This document shows positions 1 to 11,827 of a DNA stretch of 64,000 nucleotides, piece after piece. Made by a program: the position numbers and the translations under genes. The stretch lies in the NCBI RefSeq assembly GCF_007754425.1, contig NZ_CP037452.1:6055164-6119163 (forward strand). The letters are read 5' to 3'. The DNA is from Gimesia fumaroli (GTDB lineage: Bacteria > Planctomycetota > Planctomycetia > Planctomycetales > Planctomycetaceae). Below the pieces are notes generated by a model. The model searched no databases. It had not been told where the DNA came from and saw nothing but the letters and a program-made list of their open reading frames with translations. Numbering within the stretch: position 1 is the first letter of the stretch; the number at the start of each line of letters is the position of its first letter.

Positions 1-3000
1 ATTGTGTTTCCAGCACATTCAGCAGCGAGCGGGGAATTTTATTGACGACTGTAATTCGATCGTCAGTTGTGGGTGCTCGCTCCTCAGCTTGGGAACCAGG
101 CGCGGTTTGTGCAGTCCGTGATTGGAGCGACTGCTCAAAGAGGGTCGCCACATCTCTGGTGCCGGAAGAGAGTGCTGCCTGGATCGCGTTCAGACTTTCA
201 GCCAGATGTTGAAATCGCTCTGAAAAATCTTTGGCATAGAGATCAAGGTTGGTTTCTTTCTTTTCCGTCAACCGATTCATGCCAGCGTCCATCGTTTCGC
301 GGATGTCCTGAAGTCCCTCGCCGACATTACTGAGCTGCAGCACTGCCTGCGCCAGACGATCTTCACCTCCCACACTTTTGAGCTGTTGATTTTTGCGGAA
401 CGATTTCTTGATATCGTTCCAGCGTTCGAGCTCGAATTCGGTTAAAATCCCCATCAACTCCTTGAACTTCAGCAGATTGGCTTCGGTATCCGAAGTCAAT
501 GTCTGGGCGTCGTTCTCGTAATTGGAAACAATCAGCGTTTCGAGTTCTTTCTCGTTCATCACCGCAAACACTTTTTCGGCGATGCGGTTCATATTTCGGT
601 ACGAGCCCTGTAATTTAAACGCAGGTTCGGTCCGATACTCATCAGACTGGGCCGCAGAGCGGATGTATTCCCGGTTGACGCTCAAAATCACATCACGTAC
701 GCGGATCAGTTTTTTCATGGTGGAAACCATCTCGTTGAGCTCTTCCACCGAGTAATTGCCTTCCAGATCTCCGCGTTCACCCGATCCATCCTCTGCCATC
801 TGGATGATCGTATAAACATCTTTCTGACTGCGCGAAGAAAGCGGATTCAGCACTGGATTGGACGTGATACAGTTTTCCAGATAACTCATTTCAAAGGCAT
901 CCGCGTGTTCGCCGATCACTTCTCCCAGGTTATAAATGTCGGCCCGGTTGGAGAGCATGTCGGGAATCTGGAATTTCTCGCCGCTTTCCGTATAAGGATT
1001 ACCCGCCATCACAACGGCGACTTTTCTACCGCGTAAGTCATAGGTACGTGTCTCGCCTTTATAAACGCCTTCAATTTTCCGCTGGGCATCACAAAGAGAA
1101 ATGAATTTTTGCAGGAACTCTGGATTACAGTGCTGAATGTCATCCAGATAAATCATGACATTGTCCCCCATCTCCAAAGACAGATTGAGCTTCTTGACCT
1201 CTTCTCGGGCGCCGGCATTGGGGGCAGCCGCCGGATCGAGCGAAGTTACCTGATGCCCGAGAGCCGGTCCGTTGATTTTCATGAAGATGATTCCCAACCG
1301 ATTGGCGATATATTCCATCAACGTCGTTTTTCCGTAACCGGGGGGAGAGACCAGCATCAGTAATCCCATGCGGTCAGTCCGTTTCTGTTCGCCTGCTTCC
1401 CCCATCTGCTTGGCCAGATTATCACCAATGACTGGCAAATAGACTTCGTCTAGTAGTCTGTTTCGAACAAATGAAGTCAGTACGCGCGGTCGGAATTCAT
1501 CAAGCCGCAGGGAATTACGGGATCGATCTACGATCTCTTTTTTCAATGCCAGATACGATTCATACCGGGGAACGTTCACCGACTCAAACTCGGTTAACCG
1601 CTTCATATAGCGATTGAAGTGCAGATGATATTCTCCATTTTGAATGCGTGGATGTGAGCCTGACAGACCGGAAATCTGTGCGGTCACGGTCGCATCAATC
1701 AGTCGACTGCGATCGAGTTTGTCCTGAAGCAACAGCAGCGCCACTTCATCCAGATAATCAAAATCTTCGTCTGAATCCAGATGATCCAGATACGCCTGAA
1801 CCCAGTCGCGAGCCAGGAGGAACCAGTCCGCCGGATTTTCATTCGTGGCCTCTAGACTTTCCTGCAGTCGTTCCAACGCGTTATTGTGTTTTAAATATTT
1901 TTCAAACTCCTGGTAGAGATCAGCGGCCCGCTTGCTGATTACAAACGCCTCTCCGCGTACCAGTTCCTGAAATAGATACTCGGCAGCTTCCGGAATCAAT
2001 GCCTGATCACAGCAGGATATTTGCTGTACGAATTGCGAAAGCTGTTGCTGTAATTCATTGATGTAATACTGTTGTTGGCCTGTTTGGGGAAAGACCTGCA
2101 TGATCCGGCCAAATCCGGCTAATTTCGTGGCAAAAAGTGCTTTTGTTTCCGGCTCGCAAAAATATTCCCAGTAGAGTGACGCTAATGCGCGTGCGCCCGA
2201 CTGATATCGCAAAAGCCCGAGCGCCGGTTTCACTTTCAGCAGTGACCGCAACAGCAACAAGGTATCCTGATCGTGGACCCCTTTGACATAACCTTCACTG
2301 TAACGCGGCCCCATGAATTTCTGAATGAATGCCAGCAGCTCTTCATCAGATAGTTTGGCAAGCGATTCCACGGAATGTTCCGGATCCGACTCCAAAGATT
2401 TCATCAGACAGTACGTTAAATATTCCACCCGATACACATCACAGTTTTCCGAAACGACTTCCTGATCCCAGACTTCTCTGGTTGCTAACAGACGTTCGTC
2501 TTCGATCACTTCAAAGAAATTGGTTCCCGTCAAATGCAGCTGCAGGGCATCATCACGATAGACGGTTGTTAAATCGAGCGGCTGACGATTGACGGTGAAT
2601 TGGCGATTGCCGAGCTTGATGATATTTTCGCCATCAACAAACAATTCCTGCTTGTCTTTTAACTGCCGGACGGCATCTTCGCGAATACTTTTCAGACGGC
2701 TCTGAATATCATCGACTTTAACCGTATCTTCCAGCTCACCCAACTGCCGAACGATGTCCCGGACCTTGTCGATCATCAGGTCAGAAGCAAAGTAGCCATT
2801 GATCTCATTGATCGATTCCAACTGCTCTGCACGACTGCGGATACCGGTCAGAATTCGGTCTGCCGACTTCGCCAGAGAATTCGCCCGTTTATTGCGACTT
2901 TCGACAATCGCCAGTTTGCGCGTCTCAAAGGCGGCGTAGATTTCTTCCCGCTTCTCGGTCAACTGTTCAACGAACTCATCAAATTCCGAAAATCGACCTT

Positions 3001-5191
3001 CGAGTTCCTCTACCTGAATCATTAGTTTGGTGAGAAAATCATCACACTTTTCAGGTGAATCGGAAACGTCCAGATAATTGACCACTCCTTGATTCAACAG
3101 CTTGATCTGGGCATTGAATTCCGCCACTCCTTCCACGGACATCAATTCCTTGATGCGTCGTTTCAAAGCAGCTCGGGACTGATTGATCCGCGAAAAGTTC
3201 GTGGAAATATTGTCAATGATCGCGGTGCGCTGTGTTGTGTCCTCGACTTTCAGATTACTGACAATATCGATCAACATTTCGAGCTCGTTCGAGCTGGCCT
3301 CGATCTCCTGCTCGACTTTTCGTGCGTCGGCAACCTTTTCTACAGTTTGAATCTGTTCTGTCGCAACTGTGATTCGATCTGCGTAGGGCTTAAGTGCATC
3401 CTCTCTCAGCAGGAACGAAACACAGCGGGTCGCCAGTTTTTCGGTTCGCTCGCCGACATTTTTTTCCATCCGATCGACCAGCCCATGATCGACATATCTC
3501 AGATCACGTAACGAAATTACATCGCCGCGCAAACCTCGTAAACTTGCCAGACTCTGGACAAAGTCATCAATCTTATCAAAACGTCGATGATCAATGTCAG
3601 TGAAAGTTTTCTTTGTCTTTGACTCAATCTCGGCTGTTGTTTTTTTCGTATTCTGCCTGAGCTGCAGAACTTTTTCATACTCAGAGACGGCCGCTTCCGC
3701 AGCCTTTTTGATCTCAAGTACGACCTCGCCTAAGACAAACGTTTCCTGGTGATTGATCCAGAAATAGGAATCGAGCACAACACTGGCCTGTTTCACCAAA
3801 TCAACATACAGATTTTCGTAAGCATCTTTTCGGTAGATCAACCCGAGAAGCTCATGGCATTCGGCCATGCCGCGTACGATATCTTTATTACCAATTTTAT
3901 CGAGATAAGAATCAGTTTTGTGTGGAACCTGAAATGATTCACTGATGTAAGGGGTCTTCCAAAGCTGAATCATGTGATGTTTTTGCGGCTCATCCTGGCC
4001 GGAAAAACAGATCAACTCTCCCCCTTCGAAGCGGGTGAAACCGTGGCAGATTAAAGGAGTATCGAGCTTTTGTTCGATCACATTGTACTGGAGAAGAACA
4101 TAGGCTCCCTGATCCGGCTGATAGAACACATACAGAAAGTCTTCGCCGTTCGGAGACGCAATGCGTTCCTGATAGAGCATGTCCTGCAGTTCGGTGTCGA
4201 AGGTTTTTGATTCTCCGTTCTGCAAATAATAGCCGTTTGAAAAAACCAGACCATGATCATCAGGGAGCAAAATGCAGGCATCTTGAATTGAATCCAGCCG
4301 CTGGGCTTTTTGCAATTTCTCGTTGTAGATGAAATACCGGAATTTTGTTTCTTTATACGGGCGTATTTTCAGCAGAATTAATGAGCCGATGATCGCATAG
4401 AAAATCTCGGCATCGTCCAGAACCTGATCGGGATCATCAACGGGTTCGGAATAGATTCCCTCGCCCGATTCGGTATTGTTTTCGATTTTGATTGTCAGGT
4501 CGCCGCCGATGGTTTCGACAAACAAACGATCATCGATCGAAATATGAGGATGTGCTCCTGTGTAATGCAGATCGCGATGAGTACGCGTCCATTCAAATTC
4601 CTGCTGAGGCGGATACTGGACCTCGTGGTCACTCCGGTTATCTACATAAACGAGTTCGCTACCCTGAATCGCCCACTTGAACGACTTGAAATCCTTGGGG
4701 CCATCCCCGACCTTAAACAACATATACAAAAAAGGACCTTTGACAAAAAACTTGGCAAAGGTGGCATTTTTGTAATAGCGGTAGATGTCCTTGAAGTCTT
4801 TTTCGAACTCGGCATTCTGAATCAGATCGAGTGGCAACGCATGATACGTGCCCTCTTTGAATTCGTAGACCGAGAACACGTCACTCAGATGTGTTTCTGA
4901 TTTCAGGCCAAAGTGCACGTTGTAACCGAACAGAAACTGGTTCCCCACCGCCAGCATATCACGGGGGATGCAATTATGCTCGGTTGTGATGCGGTCACTA
5001 CCCAGCAGCTGGGTTTCAATGGAACCGAAGACCTCTTTACGCAACTCATTCAGTTTTCCGAGTCGCGCCTTCAGCTCTTTTCCATGGCTCTGTAAGCGAT
5101 TTTGAATAATTTCATATGTACTGCTTTCGAGGGCAATCGCATCTGCATTGCCGCCGGCAGTCTCTTCTGAATTATTTTCCAAATCGGCCAT
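1..5191 (-). CDS. Giant AAA+ ATPase of the DUF3686 'DNA repair ATPase' type (C-terminus outside window)
   Basis: The reading frame is open from an ATG at 5191 to the left edge, about 1730 codons with no stop, so the C-terminus is missing. A Walker A motif (SPPGYGKTT, Lys about residue 1288) and a Walker B (MIYLDD, about 1346-1351) place an AAA+ domain near residues 1250-1450. Ahead of it lie a beta-rich region (about 60-500) and long Lys/Glu-rich helical stretches (about 560-960) that look like coiled coil; more helix follows the ATPase. This layout resembles proteins annotated as DUF3686/'DNA repair ATPase'; the DNA repair role is a database label, not shown here. It is the third gene after an NfeD/YqiJ-like protein and a flotillin, so a membrane-associated or envelope-stress role is more likely (inference). 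The 151-bp gap before it contains a strong hairpin. Confidence 0.8.
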   Translation of the reverse strand, partial: MADLENNSEETAGGNADAIALESSTYEIIQNRLQSHGKELKARLGKLNELRKEVFGSIETQLLGSDRITTEHNCIPRDMLAVGNQFLFGYNVHFGLKSETHLSDVFSVYEFKEGTYHALPLDLIQNAEFEKDFKDIYRYYKNATFAKFFVKGPFLYMLFKVGDGPKDFKSFKWAIQGSELVYVDNRSDHEVQYPPQQEFEWTRTHRDLHYTGAHPHISIDDRLFVETIGGDLTIKIENNTESGEGIYSEPVDDPDQVLDDAEIFYAIIGSLILLKIRPYKETKFRYFIYNEKLQKAQRLDSIQDACILLPDDHGLVFSNGYYLQNGESKTFDTELQDMLYQERIASPNGEDFLYVFYQPDQGAYVLLQYNVIEQKLDTPLICHGFTRFEGGELICFSGQDEPQKHHMIQLWKTPYISESFQVPHKTDSYLDKIGNKDIVRGMAECHELLGLIYRKDAYENLYVDLVKQASVVLDSYFWINHQETFVLGEVVLEIKKAAEAAVSEYEKVLQLRQNTKKTTAEIESKTKKTFTDIDHRRFDKIDDFVQSLASLRGLRGDVISLRDLRYVDHGLVDRMEKNVGERTEKLATRCVSFLLREDALKPYADRITVATEQIQTVEKVADARKVEQEIEASSNELEMLIDIVSNLKVEDTTQRTAIIDNISTNFSRINQSRAALKRRIKELMSVEGVAEFNAQIKLLNQGVVNYLDVSDSPEKCDDFLTKLMIQVEELEGRFSEFDEFVEQLTEKREEIYAAFETRKLAIVESRNKRANSLAKSADRILTGIRSRAEQLESINEINGYFASDLMIDKVRDIVRQLGELEDTVKVDDIQSRLKSIREDAVRQLKDKQELFVDGENIIKLGNRQFTVNRQPLDLTTVYRDDALQLHLTGTNFFEVIEDERLLATREVWDQEVVSENCDVYRVEYLTYCLMKSLESDPEHSVESLAKLSDEELLAFIQKFMGPRYSEGYVKGVHDQDTLLLLRSLLKVKPALGLLRYQSGARALASLYWEYFCEPETKALFATKLAGFGRIMQVFPQTGQQQYYINELQQQLSQFVQQISCCDQALIPEAAEYLFQELVRGEAFVISKRAADLYQEFEKYLKHNNALERLQESLEATNENPADWFLLARDWVQAYLDHLDSDEDFDYLDEVALLLLQDKLDRSRLIDATVTAQISGLSGSHPRIQNGEYHLHFNRYMKRLTEFESVNVPRYESYLALKKEIVDRSRNSLRLDEFRPRVLTSFVRNRLLDEVYLPVIGDNLAKQMGEAGEQKRTDRMGLLMLVSPPGYGKTTLMEYIANRLGIIFMKINGPALGHQVTSLDPAAAPNAGAREEVKKLNLSLEMGDNVMIYLDDIQHCNPEFLQKFISLCDAQRKIEGVYKGETRTYDLRGRKVAVVMAGNPYTESGEKFQIPDMLSNRADIYNLGEVIGEHADAFEMSYLENCITSNPVLNPLSSRSQKDVYTIIQMAEDGSGERGDLEGNYSVEELNEMVSTMKKLIRVRDVILSVNREYIRSAAQSDEYRTEPAFKLQGSYRNMNRIAEKVFAVMNEKELETLIVSNYENDAQTLTSDTEANLLKFKELMGILTEFELERWNDIKKSFRKNQQLKSVGGEDRLAQAVLQLSNVGEGLQDIRETMDAGMNRLTEKKETNLDLYAKDFSERFQHLAESLNAIQAALSSGTRDVATLFEQSLQSRTAQTAPGSQAEERAPTTDDRITVVNKIPRSLLNVLETQ

Positions 5192-5254
5192 TGATCTTAT
5201 TTCCCGTGGCACCTGATATCGTTAATTCTTACAGGCCATTGCCCTGAATTCAAT

Positions 5255-5299
5255 CGGCTCTCTCCACTGAAGTTCACACTTCAGATGGAGAGCAAGCCG
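5255..5299 (-). promoter_or_regulatory. Long hairpin between flotillin and ATPase genes
   Basis: An 18-nt arm (5255-5272) and a nearly complementary arm (5279-5299) flank a 6-nt loop, with one bulged base and two extra bases in the right arm. There is no T-run on the transcribed side, so it is not a typical intrinsic terminator. Its place between two genes of one operon suggests an mRNA processing or stability element that sets the ATPase level separately, or a partial attenuator (inference). Confidence 0.6.
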
Positions 5300-5342
5300 A
5301 CAGAACAACTATAAAAAGTCGAAAGTTGAGGTTTACACTTTT

Positions 5343-7496
5343 CTACTTTTTGACTTTTGCATTGATAAAGGAAGAAACTTTTTTGTCTGAAATCCCGAGG
5401 TTTTTCACAGTCTCCAACAGACGATTCAAGACGGACTTGTCTTCATCGCTGTCTGCCTGGACGAGCAGTTGAGAAATCAAAGCTGCCACGGAAAGATTCT
5501 TCACATCTTCAAAGGACATACCAAACCGGGAAATAAACGTCTGGAGTTGATCTTCGAAGTAATCAGGGTTTCCATTAAAGAACGTATTTTTAATATCGGT
5601 CAATGTTTCGCTGTTATGCACGAAGCGATCGATGGATTTACCACTCTTGATCGAATCGACAATCTTATCGAAGAAGGTCGTTTCGCCACCAACAATGTCG
5701 ATGCGGGCTGACTTGAGTGCTTCCCCAACAATACCAGCCTGTGCTTCTGCGATTTCCTGTTGAGCAGCGATGGCCGCCAGTTCGATATCCTTATCTTTAT
5801 TAATCTTAATCTTGAACTCTTCGTGCTCTCGACCAACACCATCGAACAGTTTCATCGCCTTGGCTTTTTCTACAATACCAGTCGCTTCAGAACTGAACTT
5901 GAGCTTCATAACAGTCGCCTCCGCCGTTCCGGCCTTCTCGGCTCCATCGGCTTTGGCAATCATGACATTGGCTTCGGCTTCACCAGTTTTCTGTACGCCT
6001 TCCGCTTTCGCAATCATAACATTGGCTTCTGCCTGACCAGCCTTTTCGGTCGCGGTGGCCTTGGCAATCATGACCTGGGCATCTGCCAGTCCGATCGCAG
6101 CACCGTCTGCTGTCTTGGCTTCCGCCATGACTTTGATCGCGTCCGATTTCTTTTCGGTGGCCGTTTTCTCAGCCTCGGCTTCGATGACCACTTTTTCAGC
6201 CAGCAGTTCGGCTGAGGTTTTCTGTGCTTCCGCTGCTTTGACTTCTTTGACCAGATTTTCTTCTGCTTCCATTTCCGCCTTGGTCACGGTGACCTGCTTG
6301 AGTCGATCTGCGCCGGCGAACTCTTCGGTATCCTTGATTCGTTCCTGCTCTTCCACAACCGCACGTTCTACAATCACACGCTCGCGAATCACTTCCTGAA
6401 TATTACGTTTTTCTACTTCGATGGCTTTATCTTTCTCGATGTCAGCCACACCCACGACACGTTCGCGCTCCTTGACTTCCAGTAACCGGTCTTTTTCGAC
6501 ACGTTCCGTTTCGACTGCGTCAGTCCGCTGTTTACTTTTTTCAGCCACGATCACCTGTCGTAGTTTATTTTCCTCGGCAATCGCCAGTTCTTCATCTGTG
6601 CGAATCCGGGCCGATTCTGCCTTCAGGCGTTCTTCATGCTCGACACGGCGTGCTTCTGCATGCTCTCGAGCCGTTAATGAAGCAATTTCCCGCGTTTGTT
6701 TCTCAACAGCTTCGACTCGCTGGCGTTCCAGTTCCAGAATGGTTTCCTGGGCTTCTACGTCCTGCTTCTTAATGGTCTTTTCTTTTTCACGCGTAATATT
6801 ATTCGACAAGACATGCTCACGAGCCGTGAGGTCGGTGATCTTTTTGATCCCCTCCGCATCGAGAATATTCGTCGGGCTTAGTTTTTCCAGAGGAGTCTGT
6901 TCCAGATAGTCAATCGCACAGTCATCCAAAACATAACCATTCAGGTCTGTTCCGATAATCTTCAGAATCTCTTCCTTGAACTTATCCCGTTCATTATAGA
7001 GTTCTACAAAATCGAAATGCTTTCCAACGGTTTTCAATGCTTCGGAAAATTTGGCATCAAACAATTCCACCAAGGCTTCCCGGCTGGAGGCCCGTTTACA
7101 CCCCAGTGATTGAGCTACGTTGCGAATATCGCCAGCCGTATTATTCACACGTACAAAGAAGGCGACTTCAATATCAGCCCGGATATTGTCCCGACAAATT
7201 AAACCCACTTCGCCTTTTCGAGCGATTTCGATCCGCTTAACAGACAGGTCCATCTTATCAGCCTGATGCAGAACCGGAATCACAAAGATTCCTTCACCAG
7301 TTGCAACTTGCAGTTTCCTGACACCAGTACGCACCAGAGCCTCTTCCGGCCCGACTTTACGATAAAACCTTGTTACCGCTACCGCGAAACCGATAACGCC
7401 TATTAAAATTACGGCGCCCCCGAACGAGATTGACCAACCGAAGAGATCGGCCCCCAGCAGTTGAACTGTGGGAAGATGGAACAATGAAATGGACAT
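5343..7496 (-). CDS. Flotillin / SPFH (band 7) membrane scaffold, YqiK-type
   Basis: This 717-residue protein has one N-terminal membrane segment (about residues 22-44), then an SPFH/band-7 domain (about 50-230, containing the RTGVRK region). A very long Glu/Lys/Arg-rich coiled coil (about 235-480) follows, then an Ala/Glu-rich region (about 480-570) with repeated ANVMIAKA units spaced about 20 residues apart, which is typical of flotillins. Flotillins oligomerise on the inner face of the cytoplasmic membrane and organise membrane domains. The start ATG lies 4 bp after the stop of the upstream NfeD-like gene, with an AGGAG-type site inside that gene's end, so the two are translated from one mRNA. 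NfeD/flotillin pairing is a known conserved arrangement. The C-terminal 150 residues are not Ala/Glu repeats and may carry the interaction site. Confidence 0.9.
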   Translation of the reverse strand: MSISLFHLPTVQLLGADLFGWSISFGGAVILIGVIGFAVAVTRFYRKVGPEEALVRTGVRKLQVATGEGIFVIPVLHQADKMDLSVKRIEIARKGEVGLICRDNIRADIEVAFFVRVNNTAGDIRNVAQSLGCKRASSREALVELFDAKFSEALKTVGKHFDFVELYNERDKFKEEILKIIGTDLNGYVLDDCAIDYLEQTPLEKLSPTNILDAEGIKKITDLTAREHVLSNNITREKEKTIKKQDVEAQETILELERQRVEAVEKQTREIASLTAREHAEARRVEHEERLKAESARIRTDEELAIAEENKLRQVIVAEKSKQRTDAVETERVEKDRLLEVKERERVVGVADIEKDKAIEVEKRNIQEVIRERVIVERAVVEEQERIKDTEEFAGADRLKQVTVTKAEMEAEENLVKEVKAAEAQKTSAELLAEKVVIEAEAEKTATEKKSDAIKVMAEAKTADGAAIGLADAQVMIAKATATEKAGQAEANVMIAKAEGVQKTGEAEANVMIAKADGAEKAGTAEATVMKLKFSSEATGIVEKAKAMKLFDGVGREHEEFKIKINKDKDIELAAIAAQQEIAEAQAGIVGEALKSARIDIVGGETTFFDKIVDSIKSGKSIDRFVHNSETLTDIKNTFFNGNPDYFEDQLQTFISRFGMSFEDVKNLSVAALISQLLVQADSDEDKSVLNRLLETVKNLGISDKKVSSFINAKVKK

Positions 7497-7500
7497 AATC

Positions 7501-8130
7501 TTAGGACTCCTGGTTAATCTTTACGACGTAAAAAACCTGTTGTTCTGTGTTAAAGTCAGCTAAACGCACCAGATCTCCCTTCTGGATTGCCTCCTCTTCC
7601 GAACGAACATGCAGCTTCAGAGGAGCTCCCTCTGTTTCTAATTCTGCCTGACCGAACTGATCAGTAACCGTACTACTGGTAACACGACACGACTTCCCCA
7701 ATAACGTCTCGATCTGATTAGGGGGCGTAAACTGGAAATACCCTTTAAATGGCTGTGTAATCAACTTTGTGACCACCAGACTGATCCCCGCGTTTCTCAA
7801 AAACAGAGGCAGATAATCCATCAAAGTATTGATTTCGATCTCGGAATCGAAATTGATCGAAAGCATCCACATGCTGAGTGAAAAAATGCTGAGCCACAAC
7901 ATCACCGGCACTTCGCCCAGATTGAGAAACCGCAAACCGATGAAACCAAAATCAAGAACTGAAGGACTATCTGAACCGATTTCAAAGTCCAGATCGATAT
8001 CGAGAAAATCGATCTCTAATACTCCCACGATCACGCTTAGCCAATACAACACGCAAATGGCGACCAGCACCGTTGCCGGCAGTGTGGGCCAGTTTATTGC
8101 AGCGTGTATCAATTCGCTCACGATTTTCAC
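7501..8130 (-). CDS. NfeD/YqiJ-like membrane protein with OB-fold tail
   Basis: A 209-residue protein with three hydrophobic segments (about residues 17-38, 72-95 and 105-128), followed by a soluble beta-rich C-terminus (about 140-209) that fits the OB-fold of NfeD/YqiJ proteins. Such proteins are encoded next to flotillins and are thought to be their membrane partners. It is the first gene of the operon and ends 4 bp before the flotillin. The start is a GTG at 8130 without a convincing ribosome-binding site; a GTG three codons downstream is an alternative. The acidic stretch after the first membrane segment (many Asp, about residues 38-58) is notable. The assignment rests more on context and topology than on a catalytic motif. 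Confidence 0.75.
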   Translation of the reverse strand: MKIVSELIHAAINWPTLPATVLVAICVLYWLSVIVGVLEIDFLDIDLDFEIGSDSPSVLDFGFIGLRFLNLGEVPVMLWLSIFSLSMWMLSINFDSEIEINTLMDYLPLFLRNAGISLVVTKLITQPFKGYFQFTPPNQIETLLGKSCRVTSSTVTDQFGQAELETEGAPLKLHVRSEEEAIQKGDLVRLADFNTEQQVFYVVKINQES

Positions 8131-8444
8131 CGGACAATAAGGGGATGTGAAATGATCCTACGAGCTCGTTCTGGATAGAATCCAACGAGTATGATTACTC
8201 CAGTATGAACCCTAAAAACGGGTCTATCGCATTGAGAACGCAATTTTCCCCGATTGGATCACGAAAACCTGCGAAACCGGCAGATTTTTTCTCGATGTCG
8301 GAATCGTTAGCAAAAAGCGAGTTGTTCAGAGAACATTCAATGTAAGACAAGCGAATGAGCAAAATGGAAAATTTGTTCCTGTGAGGCAAGATTTGCTCAA
8401 GATTTCATTTCTGTCAGTCACGAAACTGGGGAGATCAAGGCGTG
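8131..8444. other. Non-coding gap upstream of the NfeD/flotillin operon
   Basis: I see no convincing gene here. Short open frames on the minus strand lack ribosome-binding sites and overlap the fabI terminator. The promoter of the NfeD-flotillin-ATPase operon should lie here, but I could not pick a clear -35/-10 pair. Confidence 0.5.
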
Positions 8445-8486
8445 AAAAAAGCCACCTGTTGTAACGGTTATGTTCAACAGGTGGCT
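8445..8486 (-). terminator. Intrinsic terminator of fabI
   Basis: A perfect 12-bp stem (arms 8450-8461 and 8475-8486) is followed on the minus strand by six T residues. It lies about 30 bp after the fabI stop codon. Confidence 0.9.
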
Positions 8487-8515
8487 TGATAGTATTATGT
8501 GAATCGCAGGTGCTG

Positions 8516-9337
8516 CTAAGCTTCAGCCTGCTGTTGCTGCAATTCAATCGGCGGGGCGCCCATAATGTGGTAGCCCGAATCGACGTGATGATTTTCGCCG
8601 GAGACACCACTCGACAGATCACTTAACAGGTACATGCCGGCCTTGCCAACATCTTCCGGAGTAATATTTTTGCGTAGCGGCGACATGGTCTGATACAATT
8701 TCATCATCATATCAAACTCGCCGACGGCAGAGGAACTGAGTGTCTTCAAAGGTCCGGCACTCAGACTGTTAATACGAATGCCTTCAGGGCCGAGTTCATT
8801 CGCCAGATACATCACGGAATTCTCAAGGGCGGATTTGCAGATTCCCATCACATTATAACCGGGGATCACTTTTTCGCCGCCCAGGTAACTGAGAGTCAAA
8901 ATGCTTCCGCCGGGCTTCAAAATCTCTTTGGACCGATTGGCAATCGCCAGCAGACTATAGACACTGATTTCCATCGACAGTTTGAAGCCATCGCGACTCA
9001 CGTTGTAGACGGGCCCCTTCAGGTCATCCATGGGAGCATAGGCAATGGAGTGCAGCACAAAGTCAATCTCGCCATACTCTTGCTTAACCGTTTCAAAGAC
9101 GCGATCCAGGTCTTCGTCTTTGGTGACATCACAGGGAAGCATGATCTTGGCCCCCTTGGGCTCAACGAGCTTTCTCAAACGCCGTTCCATACGTGGTCGT
9201 TCAGGATCTTTGTCGGGAAGGTGCGTGAATGCGATCTCGGCCCCTTCGTCGTAAAGTTTCTCCGTAATGGCCCATGCGATTGAATGGTCGTTCGCAATTC
9301 CAAAAACCAGACCTTTTTTGCCTTCAAAAAGCCCCAT
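8516..9337 (-). CDS. fabI: Enoyl-[acyl-carrier-protein] reductase (NADH), FabI type
   Basis: FabI reduces trans-2-enoyl-ACP to acyl-ACP in the last step of each fatty-acid elongation cycle. The 273-residue product has the FabI-type dinucleotide motif [10 protein letters not shown] (residues 13-22), where classical short-chain dehydrogenases have GxxxGxG, and the Tyr-x6-Lys catalytic pair (Y161, K168). Length matches the family. I chose the ATG at 9337 because it begins the conserved [10 protein letters not shown] sequence and has a GGAG site about 9 nt upstream; the longer upstream frame adds 43 residues with no family resemblance. It lies downstream of the sigma factor gene on the same strand, but hairpins on both sides suggest it is transcribed alone. 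Confidence 0.95.
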   Translation of the reverse strand: MGLFEGKKGLVFGIANDHSIAWAITEKLYDEGAEIAFTHLPDKDPERPRMERRLRKLVEPKGAKIMLPCDVTKDEDLDRVFETVKQEYGEIDFVLHSIAYAPMDDLKGPVYNVSRDGFKLSMEISVYSLLAIANRSKEILKPGGSILTLSYLGGEKVIPGYNVMGICKSALENSVMYLANELGPEGIRINSLSAGPLKTLSSSAVGEFDMMMKLYQTMSPLRKNITPEDVGKAGMYLLSDLSSGVSGENHHVDSGYHIMGAPPIELQQQQAEA

Positions 9338-9464
9338 ACTGTGGTACTCCGTAAATATTATGAGATCTAAGAAGATTGAAGTTCGCAGAACGTCCAACCT
9401 GTTGCTGATGTCAGATTTCGCTGATTCCGTATAAACTATTCGAATTGCGCGAAATAGAAAAGTC

Positions 9465-9504
9465 AAAGGCGGCTTGTTGTTCGTGAAAACAGCAAACCGC
9501 CTTT
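9465..9504 (-). terminator. Hairpin between sigma factor and fabI genes
   Basis: Arms 9465-9480 and 9489-9504 form a GC-rich stem with a small mismatch and an 8-nt loop, 33 bp beyond the sigma factor stop codon. On the minus strand it is followed by a broken T-rich run (TTTGACTTTT), so termination may be partial. Confidence 0.65.
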
Positions 9505-9536
9505 AATATGGAACTTATTGAATGGCTTGTCAGAGA

Positions 9537-11303
<1,767 letters not shown>

Positions 11304-11497
11304 GGGTCACTCCCTTAATATGTATTATCAAAAAAATTACGGCCACACGTCCGTGTGTAACCACGGCGTTTCAGTTTATGAGAATAAAAGGATCGTATTT
11401 CCAGAAGACATTAAGCCTGCTCCTCTCACTATCCTTTTCCAAAATTTTGTTACTGAGTTCACTCGTTATTTATAACTGTCACTCTACTCTGCACCCA

Positions 11498-11761
11498 TCA
11501 ATTCCTATAGCGATAGAGCAATGAAATAATTGCAAAAACACCAAAACCTGACAGCAGTTTGTAAACCGGCTCCAGATTCCTTCCCCCATAACCGAAGATG
11601 GAAGAAGAACGATCTTTTAAATACAGCCTGATCGTCAGCGGTAAAGTGGGCATCGCGTAGAGCATCTGAAAAACTATGTTGCTCAAATACGCTTTCACGC
11701 TCTTAGTCGGAGCATCCGGTTCGCCAACAAAATTAATCAAGAGGGTTCTCTCCCAAGGCAT
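11498..11761 (-). CDS. Small hypothetical membrane protein
   Basis: An 87-codon frame from an ATG at 11761 with a GGAG site 8 nt upstream. The sequence has a hydrophobic C-terminal segment (about residues 68-82) and a less hydrophobic one near the middle (about 26-46), so a small two-pass membrane protein is possible. I do not recognise a family. It sits alone between the sigma factor and citrate synthase genes. Its existence rests on the ribosome-binding site and plausible composition only; it may be spurious. Confidence 0.4.
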   Translation of the reverse strand: MPWERTLLINFVGEPDAPTKSVKAYLSNIVFQMLYAMPTLPLTIRLYLKDRSSSIFGYGGRNLEPVYKLLSGFGVFAIISLLYRYRN

Positions 11762-11827
11762 CCTTACTTCTCCCGAGAACCTGAAAAAGCTAATAAGCCT
11801 CCAGCTCATATAGCCCCATCCTACCAC

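Noticed and set aside
5930-6080. Possible short repeat array (CRISPR-like)
   Set aside because: The repeats encode the ANVMIAKA units of the flotillin and are imperfect, in frame and without unique spacers.
5760-6909. Long plus-strand open frames inside the flotillin gene
   Set aside because: They arise from the repetitive Ala/Glu/Lys codons of the real minus-strand coiled coil and give Ser/Arg-rich low-complexity products without ribosome-binding sites.
8326-8622. 98-codon minus-strand frame over the fabI end
   Set aside because: It runs through the fabI terminator and the real fabI C-terminus in another frame.
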